From positions 124,001 to 188,000 of the forward strand of contig JANPPC010000007.1 in the NCBI GenBank assembly GCA_031428275.1: a stretch of 64,000 nt of DNA, written 5' to 3'. Shown piece after piece: positions 26,949 through 36,167 of the stretch (the stretch's first letter is position 1; each line of letters begins with the position of its first letter). The stretch comes from Pseudobdellovibrio sp031428275. Its GTDB lineage: Bacteria > Bdellovibrionota > Bdellovibrionia > Bdellovibrionales > Bdellovibrionaceae. Made by a program: the position numbers and the translations under genes. The notes beneath the pieces were generated by a model, which saw only the letters and a program-made list of their open reading frames with translations, had not been told where the DNA came from and did no database searches.

Positions 26949-27404
26949 CTACTTCTTAGAAGTAGATTCAACTTGAGCTAATTCAGACTCGATACGAGCT
27001 GCTTTACCATCAAGACCGCGTAGGTAATAAAGTTTAGCACGGCGTACTTTACCGTGAGAAACTAACTCTACCGAATCGATTGCTGGAGAGTTGAACGGAA
27101 AAGTTCTTTCAACGCCTACGCCAGCAGATACTTTACGTACTGTGAATGTCTTGTGAGCGTGACCTTGAACTTTAGTTACCACGCCTTTGTAAACCTGAAC
27201 GCGTTCTTTTTCGCCTTCGATTACTTTAACGAATACGTTAACAGTATCGCCAGGGCTGAACGGAGCAATTTTAGTGTTAACAGCTTTTTTAGTAACGCGT
27301 TTAACGATGCTTGTCTCTTTACCGGCGAATTTTGTCGGCGTAGATTTTTTGATTCTAGTTTTAGTTTTAGTCGCTGCTGTTTCTTTTGCTTTTGCTTTTG
27401 CCAT
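26949..27404 (-). CDS. rplS: 50S ribosomal protein L19
   Basis: 151 residues, about 35 longer than most L19 because of a Lys/Thr/Ala-rich N-terminal tail (1-40) likely to contact rRNA. The L19 core is plain: FSPGDTVNVFVKVIEGEKERVQVYKGVV (in part), FTVRKVSAGVGVERTFPFNSP and RRAKLYYLRGL. ATG at 27404 with AAGGA seven bases upstream, preferred to a TTG two codons earlier. It sits at the interface of the 30S and 50S subunits in bacterial ribosomes. Part of the trmD-SPOUT-rplS-rnhB run. Confidence 0.97.
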   Translation of the reverse strand: MAKAKAKETAATKTKTRIKKSTPTKFAGKETSIVKRVTKKAVNTKIAPFSPGDTVNVFVKVIEGEKERVQVYKGVVTKVQGHAHKTFTVRKVSAGVGVERTFPFNSPAIDSVELVSHGKVRRAKLYYLRGLDGKAARIESELAQVESTSKK

Positions 27405-27447
27405 GTTCAATCCTTACGTAAACTGTTCTTAAAGAGATAATGAATTA

Positions 27448-28020
27448 TCATGACCCAAGTAGTCGGTCAAGGCAGATACTGACGGCCGACCGAACACTTA
27501 AATGACGATAGTCGTCTTTCGAATCACCCTTGATGGGTTCTAAAACCCCGTGACAGGTCTTCATAAAGTCTTGTGTTAAGCCAAACCCCGTCCCGAAAAT
27601 TAAAACGTAGGGCTCTTCTTCTGTTTGCAGCGCCTGCTTAAAGCTATCGAACGTGTAGGCTACTTGCCCATCAATTGTGCTACGTGCTGCGGTGGCTACG
27701 ACCTTGGCTCCGGGATGGCCCCAGTCCCTCATTGCGGCTTCAAGGTTCTCGGCTGTCTTAACGTCGCGCAGGGCGGTTTTTCTCATCGGGTTAAACTTAG
27801 AGCCTTCCCCGACATTCCAGTGGTCTAGCACTCGTTCAACAAACATCAACTGATCTTGCAGGGGATGAACCAGATAATAGCGGTCGACACCGTAAACGCG
27901 GCAGGCCCGCGCTATATCGTGAATATCGAAATTAGTGATGTTTGTCGCAACTAATTTACCCAATCGATCTTTAGTCGGATAGTGCATGAGGGCTACGGCC
28001 AAGGGCGCTTTACGGTTCAT
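27448..28020 (-). CDS. SPOUT-type RNA methyltransferase (PF09936-like)
   Basis: 190 residues. LAVALMHYPTKDRLGK at the start, NFDIHDIARACRVYGVDRYYLVHP and late YVLIFGTGFGLTQDF fit the SPOUT RNA methyltransferase family often named tRNA (guanine-N1)-methyltransferase-like and typically encoded between trmD and rplS. The GTGFGL glycine-rich knot region would bind S-adenosylmethionine. The target nucleotide is not known. It starts 10 bp after trmD with AGAGA upstream. The family call rests on motif recall and on gene order. Confidence 0.85.
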   Translation of the reverse strand: MNRKAPLAVALMHYPTKDRLGKLVATNITNFDIHDIARACRVYGVDRYYLVHPLQDQLMFVERVLDHWNVGEGSKFNPMRKTALRDVKTAENLEAAMRDWGHPGAKVVATAARSTIDGQVAYTFDSFKQALQTEEEPYVLIFGTGFGLTQDFMKTCHGVLEPIKGDSKDDYRHLSVRSAVSICLDRLLGS

Positions 28021-28030
28021 AGGATCTCTT

Positions 28031-28813
28031 TCATTCGCTTCTTAGGGCTAAATCTTCAATGCCCATAATTTTTTTATCGGCGGCCGTCAGGCTATCATAA
28101 AATTCGCTTATCTTTTGCAAATCAAAATCGGCAACTGAAGAATGTATAAGATCGGGCCGCTTTTTTAACGTCACTAAGTAGGCGCATTGCTTTTTCCATT
28201 CGGCAATTTTTTGATGATGACCTGACATCAATACCGAGGGCACTGAAACCTCATTCCATACTTGCGGACGCGTAAACTGCGGAGCTTCTAGTAAGCCATC
28301 AGCAAAGCTATCTTCAACACATGACTGACTGTCACCTAAAACTCCAGGAATCATTCTTGAAACAGACTCAACAAGAACCAGGGCGGCAAGCTCGCCTCCC
28401 GATAAAACGTAATCGCCGATCGAAATTTCTTCGTCGACGTATTTATCAATAAATCTTTGATCTATTCCGGCATAACGACCGCAAATAAAAATACAGTCTT
28501 GATTTTGCTTGGCCATTTGCTTTGCCGAATCGTGGTTCCACGGCTTTCCTTGCGGAGAAAGGTAAATCACTTTTTTGCTTTTGGCGTTATCAATAGCTAA
28601 AAGGGCCTTTTCTAAAACACCCGCTTTGATCACCATCCCGTCGCCGCCACCGAATGGCATTTCGTCGACCGACTTGTAGTGACCCTCTGCGTAATCGCGC
28701 ATGGAATTGATTTCGACTTCAATCTTTTTTTGCGTAATCGCCTTTGCTAAAATCGCGTCATTTAAATAATTGCGAATAAGTTCAGGAAAAAGCGTAATGA
28801 TATTAATCTTCAT
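28031..28813 (-). CDS. trmD: tRNA (guanine-N1)-methyltransferase TrmD
   Basis: 260 residues from the ATG at 28813. Methylates G37 in tRNAs reading CNN and some GNN codons, preventing +1 frameshifts. Seen: INIITLFPELI, VDEMPFGGGDGMV, the trefoil-knot elements YLSPQGKPWNH, CGRYAGIDQRFI and SIGDYVLSGGELAA, followed by the C-terminal domain PQFTRPQVW. The start lies 11 bp inside the 3' end of rimM, giving coupled translation; the in-frame sequence further upstream is rimM coding in another frame and not needed. Confidence 0.97.
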   Translation of the reverse strand: MKINIITLFPELIRNYLNDAILAKAITQKKIEVEINSMRDYAEGHYKSVDEMPFGGGDGMVIKAGVLEKALLAIDNAKSKKVIYLSPQGKPWNHDSAKQMAKQNQDCIFICGRYAGIDQRFIDKYVDEEISIGDYVLSGGELAALVLVESVSRMIPGVLGDSQSCVEDSFADGLLEAPQFTRPQVWNEVSVPSVLMSGHHQKIAEWKKQCAYLVTLKKRPDLIHSSVADFDLQKISEFYDSLTAADKKIMGIEDLALRSE

Positions 28814-29411
28814 CGCGGCCCGCCGATTGTTCTTCGTCATTTTCAGGCTCAATAGACTGGTCATCGATTTCATCATCGGGAGAAGATTCGTTAATCTCTA
28901 GTAAACCCTCTGGAAGAGCCATTAATAATTTTTTTTTCGTGTGATCAATTTGGATTACGAATTCTTTAACAAAAGGAATATCGAACTGTTTCTGATTCTG
29001 CGGGTCGCTAACAACCAACAAGTCTTGAATTCCATTGGTAGAAAAAGCCTCGATACGGCCGATTAAACCCAAACTTTTATCAGTGACTTCAAAATGAAGA
29101 AGTTCTTTTAGAAATAAACTTTCGCCTTCGCCCGAAGTAAAAAGATCTGAATCGACCCAAACTTCGCTACCGATTGTTTCTTCGGCTAAATTACGGTTAT
29201 CAAAACCTTTTAACTGGCAGACGAAACCTTTTTTATGAGCGCGGGTCTTTAAAATCTCGACAATTTTTGTTTGGCCATCTTGCACCAAGTGAAGAATTTC
29301 GGCGTCGCCCACCCAACTAATATCTTTTGAAAATACAGTTATGACTAGATCACCACGAATACCGTGAGCGTCGAAGACTTTACCAATTTTTGTAAGCTGA
29401 TTTTCATTCAT
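28803..29411 (-). CDS. rimM: 16S rRNA-processing/ribosome maturation factor RimM
   Basis: 202 residues. Binds S19 and helps mature the 30S head. Seen: KIGKVFDAHGIRGDLVI at the start of the RimM N-domain, then the PRC-barrel-like half with LFLKELLHFEVTD, GLIGRIEAF and KQFDIPFVKEFV. The last about 30 residues are very acidic (many D and E) and exceed the normal length of about 170-175. That tail overlaps the trmD start by 11 bp. A terminator-like hairpin stands about 30 bp upstream of the ATG. Confidence 0.95.
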   Translation of the reverse strand: MNENQLTKIGKVFDAHGIRGDLVITVFSKDISWVGDAEILHLVQDGQTKIVEILKTRAHKKGFVCQLKGFDNRNLAEETIGSEVWVDSDLFTSGEGESLFLKELLHFEVTDKSLGLIGRIEAFSTNGIQDLLVVSDPQNQKQFDIPFVKEFVIQIDHTKKKLLMALPEGLLEINESSPDDEIDDQSIEPENDEEQSAGRDED

Positions 29412-29440
29412 GGGGTTTTAGTAACACTTCGTAGCCTGAA

Positions 29441-29470
29441 AATAAAGAAGGAGCCCGAAAGCTCCTTCTT
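29441..29470 (-). terminator. Terminator/attenuator between khpA and rimM
   Basis: On the minus strand AAGAAGGAGC (29470-29461), a 6-nt loop and GCTCCTTCTT (29454-29445) form a perfect 10-bp stem followed by TATTTTC. It would stop or limit transcripts from rpsP-khpA before rimM. Only about 30 bp separate it from the rimM ATG, so any rimM promoter must overlap it. Confidence 0.75.
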
Positions 29471-29510
29471 ATTTACAATTTAATTTTTAAATCTGCGAAA
29501 AAGAATCTAA

Positions 29511-29750
29511 CTATTCAACGATATCTAGATGGTAACGTTTGTTTAACTTCGTTCCAGCCGCACGGATAATTGTTCTCATAGCAGCAGCTGTCTTACCTTG
29601 CTTACCGATTACTTTGCCAAGATCTTCTTTATCAACTTTTAAAGCTAACAAGGTTGTCTGCTGCCCAGGAATCTCATCAACTTCGACGTTTTCTGGCTTA
29701 TCGACAAGAGACTTCGCCATATGCTCAACTAGTTCTTTTAGATTATCCAT
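29511..29750 (-). CDS. khpA: KH-domain RNA-binding protein KhpA
   Basis: 79 residues, full length for KhpA. The KH signature KVIGKQGKTAAAMRTII (GKQG at about 48-51) is intact, preceded by LVDKPENVEVDE and a strand with TTLLALKV. KhpA usually pairs with KhpB/Jag and binds RNA globally. GGGGGG lies just before the ATG. It is placed between rpsP and rimM, the usual order, and followed by the hairpin at 29441-29470. Confidence 0.95.
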   Translation of the reverse strand: MDNLKELVEHMAKSLVDKPENVEVDEIPGQQTTLLALKVDKEDLGKVIGKQGKTAAAMRTIIRAAGTKLNKRYHLDIVE

Positions 29751-29872
29751 AGTCCCCCCAAAAAGACTGCACCATTTCGATGTGCAGCTTGCATTTTTGC
29801 AAACAAGGTTTCGTTATGACAACTCTTATTTGCTAATCATGCTAAATTGACAACACCTTAACGTACTAAAGA

Positions 29873-30172
29873 CTAAGCTTTAGTCGTTTTTGGTTTAGAA
29901 GCTTTAACTTGTTTTTTAGATGGCTTAGTTTCAATGCCCGCTAATTTTAAAACGTGTCTAACTGTATCTGAAGGTTGCGCACCTTTAGTTAACCAAGCTT
30001 TTGCTTTCTCAGCATTTAAAGTTACTTTTTGTTGTTTACCCATTGGAGTCGGAATGTAAGTACCGATAACCTCAATGAATTTTCCAGTTACATATTTGCG
30101 AGAATCAGCAACTGTGATTCTGTATGCTGGATCGTGTTTTTTACCTACGCGAGCTAGACGGATGACAACCAT
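29873..30172 (-). CDS. rpsP: 30S ribosomal protein S16
   Basis: 99 residues. MVVIRLARVGKKHDPAYRI is the invariant S16 start, followed by VIGTYIPTP and AKAWLTKGAQPSDTVRHVL; the last 15 residues are a Lys-rich tail. AAAGGG lies nine bases before the ATG. Binds the 5' domain of 16S rRNA during 30S assembly. It is followed by khpA after 122 bp and preceded by ffh after 131 bp. Confidence 0.98.
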   Translation of the reverse strand: MVVIRLARVGKKHDPAYRITVADSRKYVTGKFIEVIGTYIPTPMGKQQKVTLNAEKAKAWLTKGAQPSDTVRHVLKLAGIETKPSKKQVKASKPKTTKA

Positions 30173-30303
30173 GAAATACCCTTTCGTATAACAAACTAAG
30201 TCAAAGAGAAGTTTTTATATCTTTTAATTACAATGTTCAAATGATTTTCTTCGCTCAGCTCTAAAAGCCGAATTAATACGAGCTCCTGACCAATAGAACG
30301 CCT

Positions 30304-31656
30304 TCAAAACGGCATCTTCGGAAATCCGCCTTTGCCGCCCCTCATAGCTTTACCCATTCCCATCTTCATCATTCCCGACATCATCTTTTTGGCATCTTCG
30401 AACTTTTTGACCAGTCGGTTCACGTCTTGAACCTGAGTTCCGCTGCCCGTCGCTATTCTTTGACGCCGCGAGCCATTCAAAATACGATGGTCGTTACGCT
30501 CTTGCTGAGTCATTGATCTAATAATAGCCTCGATTTTTTTGATTTCGTCGTCTGGCGGGGCCATAGACTTCATCTGCTTCGAAATTTCGCCCATGCCCGG
30601 AAGCATTTTTAACATCGACTCCATACCACCCAATTTTTTAAGCTGCTGAATCTGAGACAAGAAGTCTTCTAAGGTAAATTCATTGCTCATCATGCGCTTG
30701 GCTGAGCGTTCGGCCTCTTTATGGTCGATCACCTCTTGCGCTCGTTCAACTAAAGTTAAAACGTCACCCATATCTAAGATTCGACCCGCTAATCGATCGG
30801 GATGAAAAACTTCTAAGGCTGAAACTTTTTCTCCGACACCCATAAATTTTATTGGAATACCCGTGATTTCACGTATCGACAACGCAGCGCCACCGCGTGC
30901 GTCTCCGTCGACTTTCGTTAAAATCAAACCGGTTAGGCCTAATCTTTGGTGAAACGTCTCAGCAACACTGACCGCTTGCTGACCTAACATTGCATCGGCA
31001 ACTAGTAAAATCTCGGTGGGCTTGATCACTTTTTTTAGATCTTCTAATTCAGTCATTAACTCGTCGTCGATTTGTAAACGACCGGCCGTGTCTAATAATA
31101 AAACGTCGATCATTTCTTTTTCGGCCCAAACCAAAGCGTTCTTTAAAATATCGGCGGGCTTCATCGCAGTAGTTGATTCGTAAACGCTGAAATTGTTTTG
31201 CCTACCTAGAATTTGCAATTGCTCTATGGCCGCCGGCCGGTACACATCGGCCGGAACAAAGCCAACTTTTTTACCTAGCTTTTGTCGAAGGTAAAGACCT
31301 AGCTTTGCCGTCGATGTCGTCTTACCCGCGCCTTGTAAACCGACCATCATCACGACCGAAGGCTTTTCACGCACATCGACGTCGACTGTACCGCCCCCTA
31401 AAGTTTGTACGAGCTCGTCGTGCACAATCTTAATAAACATCTGACCCGGATTTACGTTTTTAATAACATCAACGCCGATGGCTTTCGCTTTTATTCTGTC
31501 GATGAAGCTTTTTACGACTTTGAAATTCACGTCGGCCTCAAGAAGACTCATGCGAATCTCTTTAATGACGTCTTCAATATTCGATTCAGAAATTTGACTT
31601 TGACCTTTTATTTTTTTAATAGAACCAAGAATTTTTTCCGACAAACTTTCAAACAT
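30304..31656 (-). CDS. ffh: Signal recognition particle protein Ffh
   Basis: 450 residues: N domain (1-95), GTPase G domain with GLQGAGKTT (P-loop), LLLDTAGRLQID, TKVDGDARGGAALS, and a Met-rich M domain (about 300-450: SQIQQLKKLGGMESMLKMLPGM in part, then MMSGMMKMGMGKAMRGG) that binds 4.5S RNA and signal peptides. The gene for 4.5S RNA is not recognised in this window. ATG at 31656. Its position upstream of rpsP is the usual one. Confidence 0.98.
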   Translation of the reverse strand: MFESLSEKILGSIKKIKGQSQISESNIEDVIKEIRMSLLEADVNFKVVKSFIDRIKAKAIGVDVIKNVNPGQMFIKIVHDELVQTLGGGTVDVDVREKPSVVMMVGLQGAGKTTSTAKLGLYLRQKLGKKVGFVPADVYRPAAIEQLQILGRQNNFSVYESTTAMKPADILKNALVWAEKEMIDVLLLDTAGRLQIDDELMTELEDLKKVIKPTEILLVADAMLGQQAVSVAETFHQRLGLTGLILTKVDGDARGGAALSIREITGIPIKFMGVGEKVSALEVFHPDRLAGRILDMGDVLTLVERAQEVIDHKEAERSAKRMMSNEFTLEDFLSQIQQLKKLGGMESMLKMLPGMGEISKQMKSMAPPDDEIKKIEAIIRSMTQQERNDHRILNGSRRQRIATGSGTQVQDVNRLVKKFEDAKKMMSGMMKMGMGKAMRGGKGGFPKMPF

Positions 31657-31699
31657 ATGAACCTCAACGACTGTGTTACCTTAATTGTTAAACCAAAAT

Positions 31700-32476
31700 C
31701 TACCAGCGAGAAAACGAGCCCTTTGCTAACGAATATTGCGCTAAACAAGATGCAAAAAAAACAAAAACTAAACTAACGATAATCGATATCGATATACTGA
31801 CGTCGGCGCTTCCCAACATCGAATAGCGAAACCCATTGATCAGATAAAATAGCGGATTCCAATGCGAAACGGCCTGCCAAGTGGGAGCTAAACTTGTAAT
31901 AGAAATAAAAACTCCGCCCAAATAAGTAAGTGGTAACAAGATGAATGAGCTAAATGCGCTTAACTGGTCAAAAGTTTTTGCCAAAAATGCGACAAAAATT
32001 CCGATGAAGGCGAATGTTAAACCTCCGACCACTAAAAAGTAAAGTAACCAGGTTGGGTGTTCGACCGGAATCAAAGTTCCTAGTTGCGAATAGTGAAATA
32101 CACAACCAACGAATCCCGTAATTAAGGCGACTACGCTGCCACGAAATACGCCCCCAAGGCCCATGGCCCAAACGATATACCAGTGGGGAATCGGCGCCAC
32201 GCGCAGGTCTTCTAGGTCGCCAGAGAATTTAGAAGTCACAATAGATGATGATGAATTTTGAAACGCGTTATTTATAAGACCCATAACCATTAAACCCGGA
32301 ATTAAAAATGTTATATAGGGAATTCCGTTATTTAATTGCACGCTGCTACCCAACGAAACTCCGAAAACTAAAATGTACAAAGTAGAGGTCACAATCGGGC
32401 TGACCACAGTTTGAATAATCACCTTCATGAAACGCTTTATCTCGCGGCGTAATAAAGTTAGAAATATAATTCCCAT
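31700..32476 (-). CDS. ABC-2 type transporter permease
   Basis: 258 residues with six hydrophobic segments and the ABC-2 signature region ITFLIPGLMVMGLINNAFQNSSSSIV plus PLTYLGGVFISITSLAPTWQ (both in part), the NodJ/YadH type exporter permease. Together with the ATPase 27 bp upstream it should form a two-component export pump whose substrate (for example drug, lipid or polysaccharide) cannot be told. ATG at 32476. ffh follows after 43 bp. Confidence 0.92.
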   Translation of the reverse strand: MGIIFLTLLRREIKRFMKVIIQTVVSPIVTSTLYILVFGVSLGSSVQLNNGIPYITFLIPGLMVMGLINNAFQNSSSSIVTSKFSGDLEDLRVAPIPHWYIVWAMGLGGVFRGSVVALITGFVGCVFHYSQLGTLIPVEHPTWLLYFLVVGGLTFAFIGIFVAFLAKTFDQLSAFSSFILLPLTYLGGVFISITSLAPTWQAVSHWNPLFYLINGFRYSMLGSADVSISISIIVSLVFVFFASCLAQYSLAKGSFSRW

Positions 32477-32503
32477 ACGATTATGCTTTTCCCTTCGAGC
32501 GCT

Positions 32504-33379
32504 TTATTGCGCGACCATCTTTGCAAAGGCCTTTTCAAGTTTGCCTTCTTCTATTTTGATATCTTGAATATCGACTAACTGAATTTGGTGTTTATTTAAT
32601 GCTTCATCAAGGCCCAAGCTGGTTGCTTCTTCAAATTCTTTTTTGGTGCCGTCTTTCAGAAAGATTGTGAATTTTTTAAGTGCGTACTGTGAAATAACAT
32701 CTTTCGAATGACCATCGAATAAAACTTGGCCTTTATGAATGATCGCGACCTGATCACAAAGCTGTTCGGCCTCTTCTAGGTAATGCGTTGTCAGTAGTAT
32801 TGAAAGACCCTCAGCTTTTAACTCGCCGACGAACTTCCACAGAGATTCACGTAAACCAACATCGACGCCCGCTGTTGGTTCATCAAGCAACAACAACTTC
32901 GGCGAGTGCACTAAAGCTTTTGCGATCATCAGACGTCTTTTCATACCGCCCGATAACTGACGCGTTTTTTTATCGCGGTGCTCATACAAAGAAAGCTTAT
33001 TCAAAAGGTAATCGCAGCGCTCTTTATTCTTGAATAGACCATAATAGCCGGACTGAAAATCTAAGATTTCAGCGACGCTAAAAAAACCCGTGTTGATGAC
33101 CTCTTGGTGAACGACACCGACGTTCATTTTGGTTTTCAATGGTGATTTCATTACGCTTTCGCCGAATACTAAAACCTCACCGCTCGTGGGTTTTTCTAAT
33201 GTAGTGATCGCTGCGATGATGGTGGTTTTACCCGCACCGTTGGGTCCGAGCAGGCCAAAAATTGTTCCGGCCTTGATGGTAAAGCTTACACCTTTAACGG
33301 CTTCAACGGCTTGACCCTGGACCTTGTCTTGATAGGTTTTTTTAAGCTTATTTACTTCGAGGGCTGCAATTTGGCTCAT
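32504..33379 (-). CDS. ABC transporter ATP-binding protein
   Basis: 291 residues. Walker A GLLGPNGAGKTT, Q-loop VGVVHQE, signature LSGGMKRRLMIAKAL, Walker B LLLLDEPTAGVD and H-loop LTTHYLEEAEQLCD are all present, followed by the C-terminal domain common to CcmA/YadG-like exporters. It energises the ABC-2 permease encoded downstream. ATG at 33379 begins 9 bp after prfC, so prfC, ATPase, permease and possibly ffh form one co-directional group. Confidence 0.95.
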   Translation of the reverse strand: MSQIAALEVNKLKKTYQDKVQGQAVEAVKGVSFTIKAGTIFGLLGPNGAGKTTIIAAITTLEKPTSGEVLVFGESVMKSPLKTKMNVGVVHQEVINTGFFSVAEILDFQSGYYGLFKNKERCDYLLNKLSLYEHRDKKTRQLSGGMKRRLMIAKALVHSPKLLLLDEPTAGVDVGLRESLWKFVGELKAEGLSILLTTHYLEEAEQLCDQVAIIHKGQVLFDGHSKDVISQYALKKFTIFLKDGTKKEFEEATSLGLDEALNKHQIQLVDIQDIKIEEGKLEKAFAKMVAQ

Positions 33380-33388
33380 AGCTTTTTA

Positions 33389-34996
33389 CTACCTTGCTCT
33401 GGAAATACTTGATGCAAAAATGATATCCGGATTTTCTTTTTGAGCCCAGTTTAGATCCCATTCTTGGTTTAATAATAAGACTGGCTGATCGATCACATCG
33501 CGAAACATCTGGAAATTACCTTTAAGCTGGCTTACGGCCACGCCGTTCTTGTCACGCGGCCATCTGGCCACACTAAAAGGCAAGCGAGTCAGCTTCACCT
33601 CAAGATTGTATTCGTCTTGCAAACGATGAACGAGAACTTCGAACTGTAATTCGCCGATGGCACCCACGATAGACTCTTGATCACCGACTATTGGATCAAT
33701 AAACAACTGAATCGCTCCTTCTTCTGAAAGATGGCGCAGCGCTTGGTTTAATTTTGTTCTTCTCAATGCATCACGCACGGTAAGTTTTGCAAAAAGCTCG
33801 GGAGCAAATTTTGGGATATCGGCAAAAATAACTTTACCCTGAGATGAAATTGAATCTCCAATGGCGAAGTTACCTGTATCACTGACTCCGACGATATCAC
33901 CCGCGTAGGCTTCATCAACGGTTTCTTTATCGGCGGCAACAAATTGGTTTGAATACGATAAACGAAGTTCACGGTCTAAACGTGAATGATTTACTTTCAT
34001 ACCGCGTTCGAACTTTCCTGAACAAATGCGCACGAATGCTATGCGATCACGATGTCTGCGATCCATATTGGCTTGGATCTTAAAAACAAAACCGGTGAAG
34101 TTTGAAGATAGCGGGTCAAGAGTATCACCCTTTTTAGTGGGACGGGGTCTTGGGCCAGGAGCAAACTGCGTAAAGAATTTCAAAAACGTATCCACACCAA
34201 AATTTTGCTTCGCCGACCCGAACGTAACCGGGCTTAATCGCCCGGCTAAGAACTCTTCTACGTCGAAAGGTGGTAAAGCATTTTCAATAAGCTCAAGCTC
34301 GTCTCGGACTTGGGCTAAAGTTTCATGATCTAAGTATTTTTCTAGGATCGGATCTTGGGGACCTGAAAACGGAAAGGTTTGCATCTCGTCACCTTCGCGG
34401 CGCTGATCATAAAAAGTAACTTCTTTGGTTAGGCGGTTGTAAATGCCTTTGAAGCGCTGACCGATACCCAGGGGCCAAGTCACCGGATAACATTGCATGT
34501 TCAGAGTTTTTTCGATCTCGTCGATCAGAGTTAAAGGGTCTTTACCCTCGCGATCAAGCTTATTAACGAAAGTAAAAATCGGAATATTTCTTAGACGGCA
34601 AACGTCGTAAAGTTTTTTTGTACGATCTTCTACTCCTTTGGCAACGTCAATAAGCATACAAGCGGATTCGACCGCCATTAATACGCGGTAAGTATCTTCC
34701 GAGAAATCTTTATGGCCCGGAGTATCTAGTAAGTTAATTCTAAGCTTGTCGTAATCAAAAGTCATAACCGAAGAGGTAATCGAAATTCCTTTTTGGCGCT
34801 CAAGCTCCATCCAATCTGAAGTCACTGCCTTGGTACCGGATTTTCCTTTTACTTCGCCCGTTTCGTGGATGACTCCGCCGTGATACAAAAGTTTTTCAGT
34901 CAGCGTCGTCTTCCCCGCATCCGGGTGCGAGATGATGGCGAAAGTTCTGCGTCTCTCGATTTCTTTTTGAATGGCTGGCGTTGATAAATTCGACAT
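33389..34996 (-). CDS. prfC: Peptide chain release factor 3
   Basis: 535 residues. Translational GTPase that recycles RF1/RF2. G motifs seen: SHPDAGKTTLTEKLL (G1), KGISITSSV (G2), DTPGHKDFSEDT (G3), NKLDREGKDP (G4). The RF3-type middle PFSGPQDP.. and GAIGELQFEVLVHRL region and total length separate it from EF-G or TypA. AAGGAG precedes the ATG. It is divergent from trhO across 190 bp. Confidence 0.96.
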   Translation of the reverse strand: MSNLSTPAIQKEIERRRTFAIISHPDAGKTTLTEKLLYHGGVIHETGEVKGKSGTKAVTSDWMELERQKGISITSSVMTFDYDKLRINLLDTPGHKDFSEDTYRVLMAVESACMLIDVAKGVEDRTKKLYDVCRLRNIPIFTFVNKLDREGKDPLTLIDEIEKTLNMQCYPVTWPLGIGQRFKGIYNRLTKEVTFYDQRREGDEMQTFPFSGPQDPILEKYLDHETLAQVRDELELIENALPPFDVEEFLAGRLSPVTFGSAKQNFGVDTFLKFFTQFAPGPRPRPTKKGDTLDPLSSNFTGFVFKIQANMDRRHRDRIAFVRICSGKFERGMKVNHSRLDRELRLSYSNQFVAADKETVDEAYAGDIVGVSDTGNFAIGDSISSQGKVIFADIPKFAPELFAKLTVRDALRRTKLNQALRHLSEEGAIQLFIDPIVGDQESIVGAIGELQFEVLVHRLQDEYNLEVKLTRLPFSVARWPRDKNGVAVSQLKGNFQMFRDVIDQPVLLLNQEWDLNWAQKENPDIIFASSISRAR

Positions 34997-35186
34997 GAGC
35001 TCCTTCGTCGGTAGCTATCTGAATAACTGTGTAAATTAGTAAGCTTTCTTTGTACCGAATTGGCGCCTGAACTTCAATAATCTTCAATCATATTGACGTT
35101 TTGGCCCCACGGGATTAGATTCTGCGCGTTGACCGTTCAACTCACGGTGGTTGGAAGCCACCTACTGATAACTGAAAGGATTTTCG

Positions 35187-36146
35187 ATGAACACACCCCT
35201 GCCTACTATTACCGCAATGCCACCTAAAACCTATTTTATAACAACTTTCTATAAGTTTATTAAATTAACGGCTCTGGCATACGACTTAAAAAATATAAAA
35301 ACCGATTTGGAAAATTTGGCATCAAAAACCGAAACAATGGGTCTGATTATTTTAGGCAGCGAAGGTTTTAATGCGACCATTTCATGCGCGACCGAACAAG
35401 GCTTAGCTGAATTCAAAAAAGATTTAATCGCTTACTTTAAACTTACTAAAGTCATGTTCAAAGATAGTGTATCGAACGTTTTACCGTTTCGCGCATTCAA
35501 AGTTAAAATTCGTGACGAAATCGTGACGCTGGGCTCGCCCGAATTAATTCCACCCGAGGGCGTGAATTACCACTTAACCCCCGCCCAATGGAATGACGTC
35601 ATGAAAAAAGAAGATGACTACGTGATGATTGATACCCGCAACTGGTACGAAACCAAAATTGGCACCTTCAAAGGAGCCGTGAACCCGAAGACGGATCAAT
35701 TTAGTGAGTTTCCGAAATTTATGGAAAGCCAAAATATTTCAAAAGAAAAAAAAGTTCTTATCTTTTGCACCGGTGGAATTCGCTGCGAAAAAGGGATTTT
35801 AGAATTACAACGGCAAGGTTACAAAAATGTATTCCAACTTGACGGCGGTATTTTAAATTACATCAAAGAATATCCTAATGATCAGTTCGAGGGCGAGTGC
35901 TTTGTGTTCGATCAACGTGTGGCCGTCGACCAAAAATTAGAACCTACAGTTAGCTATACACTTTGCCCACACTGCGGCCAACCGGCCGCGACGAAGTTTG
36001 ATTGCAAACGCTGTGATACGCCTGCCTGTATTTGCGACGACTGTGCAGAGATTAAATGGAAACAAGATGCCTGTTCAAAAAATTGTGCGTATCAACTTGA
36101 ATTACATCCCCAGCGAAAAGCCGCTCGGCAAGTGATCGTTCGTTAG
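35187..36146 (+). CDS. trhO: tRNA uridine(34) hydroxylase (rhodanese-related)
   Basis: 319 residues, YceA/TrhO family, which hydroxylates U34 of tRNA using O2 as a step towards cmo5U/ho5U. N-terminal acylphosphatase-like domain with GSEGFNATIS, rhodanese domain with active-site C194 in FCTGGIRCEKG, and a C-terminal Cys-rich extension (CPHCGQP, CKRCDTPACICDDC) that looks like a metal site. Such a tail is not in the E. coli protein as I recall. AAAGGA before the ATG. The 190-bp leader contains a small hairpin GGTGG-TTGGAAG-CCACC (35146-35162). Confidence 0.9.
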   Translation: MNTPLPTITAMPPKTYFITTFYKFIKLTALAYDLKNIKTDLENLASKTETMGLIILGSEGFNATISCATEQGLAEFKKDLIAYFKLTKVMFKDSVSNVLPFRAFKVKIRDEIVTLGSPELIPPEGVNYHLTPAQWNDVMKKEDDYVMIDTRNWYETKIGTFKGAVNPKTDQFSEFPKFMESQNISKEKKVLIFCTGGIRCEKGILELQRQGYKNVFQLDGGILNYIKEYPNDQFEGECFVFDQRVAVDQKLEPTVSYTLCPHCGQPAATKFDCKRCDTPACICDDCAEIKWKQDACSKNCAYQLELHPQRKAARQVIVR

Positions 36147-36167
36147 TGGTCCGTTAGCTTACTGCAT

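Noticed and set aside
35146..35162. GGTGG-TTGGAAG-CCACC hairpin before trhO as a riboswitch
   Set aside because: Only a 5-bp stem, no known aptamer core; noted in the gene entry only.
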